DNA of 13,737 bases, from the NCBI GenBank assembly GCA_012523385.1, contig JAAYIO010000179.1:1-13737 (forward strand), given 5' to 3'. Each line of letters opens with the position of its first letter. Position 1 is the stretch's first letter. The notes under the pieces were generated by a model, which was not told the origin of the DNA, made no database searches, and saw nothing but the letters and a program-made list of their open reading frames with translations. Position numbers and translations under genes: made by a program. This document shows positions 1 to 5,657 of this stretch, in pieces. Source of the DNA: Methanomicrobiales archaeon. GTDB lineage: Archaea > Halobacteriota > Methanomicrobia > Methanomicrobiales > Methanomicrobiaceae.

Positions 1-960
1 CTGATACTGATGATTTTCATGCTCATTATGCCGGTTTCGGCAGATCCGGGAGAGATGGCGGCATGGGGGAATGATTGGTGTGGGCAGGCCACTGCCCAGT
101 CCGGCAACGACTACGTGCAGGTTTCCTCAGGGTACGACCACAGTCTGGCCCTCCGGGAAAACGGCACGATAGTTGTATGGGGAGATGATACGTTTGGGCA
201 GATTACTGACCAGCCCGGCAATGATTATGTGCAGGTTTCCGCGGGGAATTTTCACAGTATGGCCCTCCGGGAAAACGGCACGATAGTGGCATGGGGAGAG
301 GATACGTGGGGACAGGCCACCGCCCCGTCCGGAGATGATTATGTGCAGGTTTCCGCAGGTGGTTACCACAGTCTGGCACTCCGGGAAGATGGCACGATAG
401 TCGCATGGGGAAGAAATGATTATGTGCAGGCTATTGCTCCTTCCGGGAATGATTATGTGCAGGTTTCTGCCGGTGGTTTCCACAGTCTGGCACTTCGGGA
501 AAACGGCACGATAGTGGCGTGGGGACAGAATAGTGATGGAAAGGCCACCTCCCCTTCAGGCAACGATTATGTGCAGGTTTCCGCAGGGTGGGACCACAAT
601 CTGGCACTCCGGGGAAACGGCACGATGACTGCATGGGGAAATGATTTCTATGGGCAGGGCACCACCCAGCCCGGTAGCGATTATGTGCAGGTTTCCGCAG
701 GTGGTTACCACAGTCTGGCACTCCGGGAAGATGGCACGATGACTGCATGGGGAAATGATGTGTATGGACAGGCCACTGCCCCGTCCGGGAATGATTATGT
801 GCAGGTTTCCGCAGGGTGGAGCCACAATCTTGCACTAAAAGGTATTGTACCGGGAACTACCGATCCAACACATGTTCCGGAATTCCCAAAAATAGCAGTT
901 CCTTTCATGCTCATCGTAGGTCTTGTTGGTGCTATTATTTTTGCAATGTCGAAAAAATAA
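1..960 (+). CDS. Secreted RCC1-like seven-bladed propeller protein with PEF-CTERM tail (5' partial)
   Basis: Likely a cell-surface protein of unknown ligand. The frame is open from base 1 through the ATG at 10. The visible start is a hydrophobic stretch ending in PVSA with no positive N-region, so the true start probably lies left of the window. Numbering from the ATG at 10, the YVQVS strand recurs at residues 35, 73, 111, 149, 187, 225 and 263, exactly 38 residues apart. Each is followed by a (G)xxHSLALRExGT strand and an AWG turn, the short RCC1 (RCC1_2-type) repeat. There are seven YVQVS strands and seven WG strands, and the first WG strand (residues 18-20) precedes the first YVQVS. This fits a closed seven-bladed beta-propeller with an N-terminal closing strand. 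The C-terminus has PEFP at 290-293, a hydrophobic helix and a terminal SKK, the layout of a PEF-CTERM archaeosortase signal, so the protein is probably processed and anchored at the envelope. Poly-T follows the stop. Confidence 0.85.
   Translation: MILMIFMLIMPVSADPGEMAAWGNDWCGQATAQSGNDYVQVSSGYDHSLALRENGTIVVWGDDTFGQITDQPGNDYVQVSAGNFHSMALRENGTIVAWGEDTWGQATAPSGDDYVQVSAGGYHSLALREDGTIVAWGRNDYVQAIAPSGNDYVQVSAGGFHSLALRENGTIVAWGQNSDGKATSPSGNDYVQVSAGWDHNLALRGNGTMTAWGNDFYGQGTTQPGSDYVQVSAGGYHSLALREDGTMTAWGNDVYGQATAPSGNDYVQVSAGWSHNLALKGIVPGTTDPTHVPEFPKIAVPFMLIVGLVGAIIFAMSKK
58..840 (+). repeat. 114-bp tandem coding repeat, about seven copies
   Basis: The DNA encoding the propeller is an exact 114-base tandem array. 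The anchor encoding YVQVS begins at 112, 226, 340, 454, 568, 682 and 796. The copies remain close at the nucleotide level: the words tatgtgcaggtttcc and ggcacgatag recur almost unchanged. Variation is concentrated in the loop between the WG turn and the next YVQVS strand. This similarity suggests recent duplication or gene conversion. Confidence 0.9.
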
Positions 961-996
961 CTTTTTTCCCCTAAGCCGTTTCCCATATCTTTTTTT
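961..996 (+). terminator. Poly-T terminator region after the propeller gene
   Basis: A T6 run directly follows the stop codon (962-967) and a T7 run lies at 990-996. Archaeal transcription commonly ends at T-rich tracts without a strong hairpin. The position between two same-strand genes fits termination of the upstream unit. The tldD promoter must lie nearby, but no convincing TATA box was seen. Confidence 0.5.
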
Positions 997-1033
997 GAAT
1001 GCACACAGTACATTCTCCAGCAGGTTTTAGCAT

Positions 1034-2368
1034 ATGGCAACAGAAGAACCCCGATATTACGATCTCCGCCATTTGGTGGGGACATCCACCCATATAGAAA
1101 TTGAAAATGGTACCATCGAGGCAGCAGGGCAGTCATTTGCTGATTCAGCAATTGTCCGTGCACTCGGCTCTGCCGGCTGGGGGATGGTCATCATCGACAA
1201 CTTCTCTGAAGCCGGGGACAGCGGCCTGAAACAGGCCATTGCAGACGCCCTCGCTCTATCACGGGCAACAGGAGAACGGGTGGAGCTCGCTGATGTACAA
1301 ACGGGTGTACTCCCCGTTCCCGCCATAAAAGAAGATCCGCGTGAGGTGTCTCTGGAAGAAAAAACCCAACTTCTGGCCTCTATTGAATCCGCCGCCCGTC
1401 TGCCGGGCATCGTGAACACCCGTGCCCATTATGTCGAGTCTGAAGGAACGTTCCGGTTCATGGACTCGTCAGGCAATGAATATCAGTATGAATCGCTCCG
1501 ATCCGGCTACTCAATCCTTGCGGTGGCCGAGAAAGGCGGTGAGATGCAACAGGCACGCGAGAGTGAGCATTCTATAACGGGTCTTAACATGCGTCACAAA
1601 GAAGGGAAAGCACGAGAGGCAGCAGAACGTGCTCTTCTGCTTTTGAGTGCCGAACCTGCCCGGGGCGGCACGATGCATGCAATCCTTGACCCGGAACTCG
1701 GCGGTGTCTTTGCGCATGAAGCCATAGGTCATGCAAGTGAGGGCGACCTCGTAAAAGAAGGAGTATCTGTTCTCAAAGGCATGATGGGGCAGCAGATCGC
1801 AAGCCCGGTCGTAACCGTCGTCGATGACCCTACGCTACCTGAGTTTGGGTTCATGCCGGTGGATGCAGAAGGGAGTGCGCTGAAGCGAACCGAGATCATC
1901 AGAAACGGGGTACTCGCGAACTACCTCCACAGCCGCGAAACCCTTGCTGTTGTGGGTGAGGGTGTTGCCGGGCATGCCCGTGCCGATGGGAGTTCCTTTC
2001 CCATCGTGCGGATGTCAAATACCTTTATTGAGAACGGAGATGCGACAATGGATGAAATTCTGGAAGGCTGCAAAACTGGCATTCTTCTGAAAGGCTCCCG
2101 CGGCGGGCAGGTTGACCCGGGGCGAGGTGTCTTCCAGTTCAATGCTGAATATGGATATCTGATCGTGGATGGTGAACAACGGGGCATGGTGCGGGACGTC
2201 TCTCTCTCGGGGGATATACTCTCAACGATGCATAATATTGCCCTCTGCGGGAAAGACCGAAAGATGACGCCGGGATACTGCGGCAAAGGTGGACAGAGTG
2301 TGCCCGTCACCGACGGGGCGCCTCATCTGCTTTTGAAGAACGCTGTTGTGGGTGGTCGCCATGCATAA
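1034..2368 (+). CDS. tldD: TldD-family zinc metalloprotease
   Basis: Catalytic half of the TldD/TldE heteromeric protease. In bacteria this complex degrades unfolded short peptides and matures peptides such as microcin B17; the archaeal substrate is unknown. The 444-residue length is usual for the family. The HExxxH metal-binding motif is HEAIGH, with His228, Glu229 and His233, followed by ASEGD as in family members. A third zinc ligand is expected from the C-terminal cysteine in GYCGKGGQ (Cys416), which matches the conserved CGKxGQxVP block of TldD. No signal peptide or membrane segment is visible, so it should be cytoplasmic. The ATG at 1034 has only a weak upstream AGGT (1022-1025). The stop overlaps the start of the tldE partner, so the two are probably translationally coupled. 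Its active-site residues look complete. Confidence 0.93.
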   Translation: MATEEPRYYDLRHLVGTSTHIEIENGTIEAAGQSFADSAIVRALGSAGWGMVIIDNFSEAGDSGLKQAIADALALSRATGERVELADVQTGVLPVPAIKEDPREVSLEEKTQLLASIESAARLPGIVNTRAHYVESEGTFRFMDSSGNEYQYESLRSGYSILAVAEKGGEMQQARESEHSITGLNMRHKEGKAREAAERALLLLSAEPARGGTMHAILDPELGGVFAHEAIGHASEGDLVKEGVSVLKGMMGQQIASPVVTVVDDPTLPEFGFMPVDAEGSALKRTEIIRNGVLANYLHSRETLAVVGEGVAGHARADGSSFPIVRMSNTFIENGDATMDEILEGCKTGILLKGSRGGQVDPGRGVFQFNAEYGYLIVDGEQRGMVRDVSLSGDILSTMHNIALCGKDRKMTPGYCGKGGQSVPVTDGAPHLLLKNAVVGGRHA

Positions 2369-3668
2369 TGTGACCGATTATACCGATCTGGTGGAAACCG
2401 TGCTTGCAAAGGCCGCACGTGAGGCAGATGAGGCCGAGGTCTACCTCAGTGTATCAGATAGTGTCTCCCTTGAACTCCGCCGCAGTCAGGTGGGCGAGGC
2501 AGAGAAGGCGGTTAGCTGGGCGATGGGCATACGGACGATCACCGACGGGCATATCGGCGCCTCGCTAACGGAGTCCCCTGCACGCTGGGAGGATTGTCTT
2601 AGAGCAGCCCTCGCGTCCGGACGCATCGCCGATTCGCAGGCATGGAATGGTCTCCCGGAACCGGTGCAATTCTCTCGCGAAATCGATACCTTTGATTCGA
2701 CCCTGATACCGGACGCAGGCACAGCCACTGATCTGATCACCGCTCTCTGCAATGCAGCAGAAGGTGGTGAAGGAGAGATTGCCGGCGGCGGTGTCTCCCT
2801 CGGGAGGGGTTCTTCCCTGATTGCGAATACGCACGGTGTCTTCTATACCCGTGAGTCGACCTCTGCCTCTGCCTCACTTGAGGTGATCAACGGGACCTCG
2901 ACCGGATATGAGTTTGACCATGTCACGTACCTCCGGGACTTAAACACTGAACGGGTTGCAAAAGAGGCAATGTTCTTTGCAGACTACTGGGCCGGGGCCG
3001 GTGACATCGAATCCTGCACGGCCGACATCGTGCTCACCCCGAGTGCCCTCTCACAACTTATTGGCGGCATTCTGATGCCCGCTCTCTCCGGAAGAAATGT
3101 CCATGCCGGACGGTCACATCTTGCAGACAAGAAAGGCGAACCCTGCATGGATTCCTCTTTTGTGCTGTATGACGATCCATATGTCGGAAAGGGAGCCACA
3201 CGCTGGGATGCAGACGGGGTAGCCACCCGCAAACTTGATTTCATTAAAGACGGCACGGTGCAGTCCTTTGCCTACGACCTCCGAACGGCATACCGTTACG
3301 GGGAGACATCCACGGGAAGTGCAGTGAGAAGTGGTGCGGGGGGTGCCCCCGCGGTCGGTGTCCACTGCCTGAAACTCGATGCACGCCGTGACAACGTCCG
3401 GGAAGAAAAAGCGATTTGTACGCATGGCCTCATCGGGGCCCATACAGCAAACACCATCACCGGCGATTTCTCGGTTGAATTGTCCAATGCCGCATGGGTA
3501 GAAAACGGAGAGTATGGCGCACCTATCCGTTCTGCCATGCTCTCGGGCAACCTTTTTGCGATGCTTGCGGATATTGCCGGTGCCGGAGAAGAGAAAAGGG
3601 AACTTGGAAGAATGACTTTGCCTGAAGTAAGATTCAATAACCTTCATGTCATTGGTAAGGAGCAATGA
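2361..3668 (+). CDS. tldE: TldE/PmbA-family protein, non-catalytic partner of TldD
   Basis: Same fold family as TldD (PmbA/TldA) but without an HExxxH motif, as expected for TldE, the partner that helps form the enclosed proteolytic chamber. Family features visible are the N-terminal domain with ELRRSQVGEAEKA and WAMGIRTITDGHIGAS, and C-terminal blocks including GRNVHAGRSHLADKKGE and the late DFSVELSNAAWVENGEYG. I chose ATG 2361 (435 residues). The frame can be extended to a TTG at 2346, but GGTGG at 2351-2355 is well placed as a ribosome-binding site for 2361, and that start overlaps the tldD end by 8 bases. The stop TGA overlaps the next ATG (ATGA), so the three genes look like one transcript. 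Assignment of the pair is firm; the physiological substrate is not. Confidence 0.92.
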   Translation: MHNVTDYTDLVETVLAKAAREADEAEVYLSVSDSVSLELRRSQVGEAEKAVSWAMGIRTITDGHIGASLTESPARWEDCLRAALASGRIADSQAWNGLPEPVQFSREIDTFDSTLIPDAGTATDLITALCNAAEGGEGEIAGGGVSLGRGSSLIANTHGVFYTRESTSASASLEVINGTSTGYEFDHVTYLRDLNTERVAKEAMFFADYWAGAGDIESCTADIVLTPSALSQLIGGILMPALSGRNVHAGRSHLADKKGEPCMDSSFVLYDDPYVGKGATRWDADGVATRKLDFIKDGTVQSFAYDLRTAYRYGETSTGSAVRSGAGGAPAVGVHCLKLDARRDNVREEKAICTHGLIGAHTANTITGDFSVELSNAAWVENGEYGAPIRSAMLSGNLFAMLADIAGAGEEKRELGRMTLPEVRFNNLHVIGKEQ

Positions 3669-3919
3669 TAGAAACTATTCTTACGCTGGTCATCGCCATT
3701 GTGATAGCAGTGATACTCTGGTATTTCCTGAAGAATGTCACCAAACTGATCATCAATTCAGTGGTGGGTATCATTCTTCTGCTGGTATTCAATTTCTTTA
3801 ACATCTTTGGCATGGGGGACATTCCCATCAATGTTGCATCCATTCTGATCTGTGCACTGGGTGGGATCCCGGGATTTGTCGTCCTTTTAGTGCTCAACCT
3901 CGTAGGCATTACGATATAG
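3665..3919 (+). CDS. BofA-family (pro-sigmaK processing inhibitor-like) small membrane protein
   Basis: An 84-residue, almost entirely hydrophobic protein with about three membrane segments: residues 3-20, about 28-50, and 57-82. The motifs KLIINSVVGIILL, NFFNIFG and ALGGIPGFVVLLVLNLVGI match what I recall of the BofA family, in which the G-x-P-G segment near the C-terminus is typical. In Bacillus, BofA holds the intramembrane protease SpoIVFB inactive; archaea do not sporulate, so its role here is unknown. It starts inside the tldE stop (ATGA), with AAGGAG at 3657-3662 just two bases upstream, so it is co-translated with tldD/tldE. An inferred role is modulation of a membrane or TldD/E proteolytic activity, without direct evidence. 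Confidence 0.75.
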   Translation: MIETILTLVIAIVIAVILWYFLKNVTKLIINSVVGIILLLVFNFFNIFGMGDIPINVASILICALGGIPGFVVLLVLNLVGITI

Positions 3920-3962
3920 GATGAGAAATGGGGGGTTTCCGGGCAAAGGGCTCATCTTCCCC

Positions 3963-3977
3963 AAAAAAGCTTTTTTA
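3963..3977. terminator. Shared bidirectional terminator between convergent genes
   Basis: A perfect 14-base palindrome, six A, GC, six T (3963-3976), lies between the ends of the plus-strand BofA-like gene and the minus-strand KaiC-like gene. It supplies a T6 tract on both strands. On the minus strand it overlaps the stop codon of the KaiC-like gene (3975-3977). This is a plausible compact terminator for both transcripts. Confidence 0.55.
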
Positions 3978-4667
3978 GAACACGCTTGCTTCGTTGTAAA
4001 CGTTTACCCGATCCTGAAGAATTTCATAGGGCTTGATCTCACGGGAGTGGTTACTCCGCCGCATCTTGACCACTTCAATTGCGGTGTGCACCTCGGTGAG
4101 GTCTGTTGGCCGGATATATCGAAGGACGATCACCGTGTCGGTGAGGTATTCAATGAGACCGTATTTGCTTGCATATGAATCTGTGGTACTGGTTTCACTC
4201 GTCAAGAGGAAGTTGGCATCCATATCACGGAGGAATTCAGTGAATTTAAACATCTCCCTGCGCCGCTGGGACGTGTCATCAAAGAGCCCTTCAAAGAGTG
4301 ATATGGGGTCAATAACAACCCGGCTGGCACCTATATTTGATATGAGTTCCGGCAGGTCCTTTTTGATGGAGTTAAAGGAGATGTTGAAATCAGTAGGATC
4401 GAGCTTTAGTACAATGAGCGATTCAGCGCGGGATTTGTCTATTCGGAACCGACGGTCTGCCATCATATCGAAGATGCGGTCTTCCCGCTCCTCCAGACTG
4501 AGGTAGATGACCTTTTCTCCCTGCCGCAACCCTTCGTATATGAACTGGAGAGCAAATGTTGTCTTCCCGGTTCCGTATGTACCGATTAAAGAACAAATGC
4601 TGTTTTTGATCAGACCGCCGCCGAGCATCTCATCCAACCCACTGATGCCAAATTGTATACGTTCCAT
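3975..4667 (-). CDS. KaiC/RAD55-like ATPase, single RecA domain, intact motifs
   Basis: A single-domain RecA-superfamily ATPase of 230 residues, the size of archaeal KaiC-like and ArlH (FlaH) proteins. It opens with the family entry GISGLDEMLGGGL, then a complete Walker A, GTYGTGKTT (residues 29-37, Lys35). The paired catalytic glutamates after beta-strand 2 are in YLSLEE (Glu59-Glu60). The Walker B strand is VVID (Asp120). Near the C-terminus is the KaiC-type VVKMRRSNHSREIKPYEI block. All parts for ATP binding and hydrolysis are present. It begins three bases after the stop of the upstream sister gene, so they form a two-gene minus-strand operon, divergent from an archaellum-like motor locus. 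It could be an ArlH-like partner of that motor, or a general KaiC-type signalling ATPase; the glutamate pair is more KaiC-like. The specific role is inference. Confidence 0.85.
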   Translation of the reverse strand: MERIQFGISGLDEMLGGGLIKNSICSLIGTYGTGKTTFALQFIYEGLRQGEKVIYLSLEEREDRIFDMMADRRFRIDKSRAESLIVLKLDPTDFNISFNSIKKDLPELISNIGASRVVIDPISLFEGLFDDTSQRRREMFKFTEFLRDMDANFLLTSETSTTDSYASKYGLIEYLTDTVIVLRYIRPTDLTEVHTAIEVVKMRRSNHSREIKPYEILQDRVNVYNEASVF

Positions 4668-4670
4668 ATT

Positions 4671-5507
4671 CTATATTACCATCCTGATGTTGCTGACTTC
4701 AAATCCTCCGTCTCCGGTGATTCTGACGGCAAACTTCACAAAATCATTTTCTTCAAGGTCAGGCATTACCATGCGGAATTTCTCGATAAACATCACGCGC
4801 TGGCGTCGCCTGCCACTTGCTTCTTCCCATTCAAAAGATATTGATGCATCACAGCAGTCTTTTATATCTGCCATCCTTCGCGGTTCAAATATTGCATCTG
4901 AAATGAGCATATAGTATGTCGTATTCCAGTACTTTGCAACCCGTTGGATTCCTCGCAAGAAACTGATGAACTGGTGCCATTCTGCATCATTTGCGTGTTG
5001 TGTCGCAATATCGGTGAGAGAATCAAAGACAATCAGGCTACCCGGGGGAATTGTTTCCATTTGCTTGCTGAGTTCACCAAACAGACTCTCTGGCTCGTGG
5101 CGTCGGGACTGCAGGGTCTCTACGATATCGGTTTTACTGTACCATTTCCGCGGGACGACGGATGCATCAAAGTAGATCTTGGAGAGGTCGATGAACCGAA
5201 CCGTCCCGTCAAATATCTCACTATCCGCCCGGAAAGAGAGTTCTATTTCCCGGCGGATGGAGGACGCAAGCTTTGTGAAGGTGAAGTACACGATCTCCTC
5301 CGGGAAACAAAGGTTTTCAGAGCAGATTTCTTTTCCTGCTTTCTTTGACCGGGCGTGCGAGAGGACTGAACTGTACGCAAACTCCACATTGCCGCCGCCA
5401 GCCCCTCCAGAGAGAAGGATCACCGAACCGAGTGGAACACCCCCGTTGAGAACCGGGTCAAAGGAAGGGATACCTGTTGGCATATGCTTCATGCGGGAAT
5501 CTTGCAT
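4671..5507 (-). CDS. KaiC-like pseudo-ATPase with degenerate P-loop
   Basis: A 278-residue RecA/KaiC-fold protein. The N-terminus PTGIPSFDPVLNGGVPLGSV is the normal family entry, but the P-loop reads SGGAGGGNVEF: the Walker A lysine is Asn40 and the following Thr/Ser is Val41. The catalytic glutamate pair is also gone; the equivalent strand reads YFTFTK (residues 74-79). The Walker B-like strand LIVFDS (Asp162) remains. It therefore probably does not hydrolyse ATP in the usual way. The frame is intact, arguing for a maintained structural or regulatory role rather than decay. ATG starts are possible at 5507, 5492 and 5483, none with a clear ribosome-binding site. The A/T palindrome about 24-35 bases upstream of 5507 fits a TATA box giving a nearly leaderless transcript. 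It is probably co-transcribed with its active paralogue and may form a mixed complex with it. Confidence 0.78.
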   Translation of the reverse strand: MQDSRMKHMPTGIPSFDPVLNGGVPLGSVILLSGGAGGGNVEFAYSSVLSHARSKKAGKEICSENLCFPEEIVYFTFTKLASSIRREIELSFRADSEIFDGTVRFIDLSKIYFDASVVPRKWYSKTDIVETLQSRRHEPESLFGELSKQMETIPPGSLIVFDSLTDIATQHANDAEWHQFISFLRGIQRVAKYWNTTYYMLISDAIFEPRRMADIKDCCDASISFEWEEASGRRRQRVMFIEKFRMVMPDLEENDFVKFAVRITGDGGFEVSNIRMVI

Positions 5508-5530
5508 ACATTGGCTCTATCGCGAGACAC

Positions 5531-5542
5531 AATAATATTATT
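5531..5542 (-). promoter_or_regulatory. Candidate TATA box for the KaiC-like gene pair (A/T palindrome)
   Basis: AATAATATTATT is a perfect 12-base A/T palindrome, 24-35 bases before the first ATG (5507) of the minus-strand operon. With the usual archaeal TATA-to-start distance of about 25 bases, transcription would begin close to 5507-5515, giving a very short leader or none. Being symmetric, it could also be read on the plus strand or bind a regulator. Confidence 0.45.
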
Positions 5543-5574
5543 GATTAACCCACCGTGATGTTCCAATTGGGACA

Positions 5575-5583
5575 TTTTTATAA
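5575..5583 (+). promoter_or_regulatory. Candidate TATA box of the archaellum-like operon
   Basis: TTTTTATAA lies on the plus strand at 5575-5583. Transcription would start near 5604-5610. The box overlaps the first in-frame ATG (5583), which therefore cannot be on the message; this supports the internal ATG at 5658 as the real start of the motor ATPase. Confidence 0.5.
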
Positions 5584-5640
5584 TGCCGCACGTCAATTCT
5601 CTCTACAAGAGCACCTGTACCGCTTTCCGGTGTGTTTTGC

Positions 5641-5652
5641 CGGGAGATGGAG
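5641..5652 (+). promoter_or_regulatory. Ribosome-binding site that decides the motor ATPase start
   Basis: The purine-rich stretch cgggagatggag sits about 5-15 bases before ATG 5658 and contains GGGAG and GGAG cores complementary to archaeal 16S rRNA ends. There is no comparable site before ATG 5583. Confidence 0.5.
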
Positions 5653-5657
5653 AAGAT

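Noticed and set aside
127..835. Several long minus-strand open frames with HNH-like repeating residues opposite the propeller gene
   Set aside because: They are mirror images of the 114-base repeats; the periodic open frames arise from the repeat composition. The plus-strand frame has a signal peptide, RCC1 motifs and a sorting tail.
58..840. Regularly spaced repeats resembling a CRISPR array
   Set aside because: The unit is 114 bases, wholly coding and in frame; there are no short direct repeats with unrelated spacers.
795..1163. Minus-strand open frame across the propeller/tldD junction
   Set aside because: It overlaps two well-supported genes, and its product shows no family features.
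2346..2360. TTG start for tldE
   Set aside because: ATG 2361 is in frame and has a GGTGG site at a good distance; the extension adds only five residues.
3921..4506. Plus-strand open frames opposite the KaiC-like ATPase, one beginning just after the BofA-like gene
   Set aside because: They are antisense to a gene with complete Walker motifs and have no recognisable protein features.
4671..5507. The degenerate KaiC-like gene as a pseudogene
   Set aside because: The frame is intact over 278 codons and most of the fold's strands, including Walker B, are retained; pseudo-enzyme is the better reading.
5583..5657. N-terminal extension of the motor ATPase from ATG 5583
   Set aside because: The ATG sits in a TATA-like box and lacks a ribosome-binding site; ATG 5658 has a good one.
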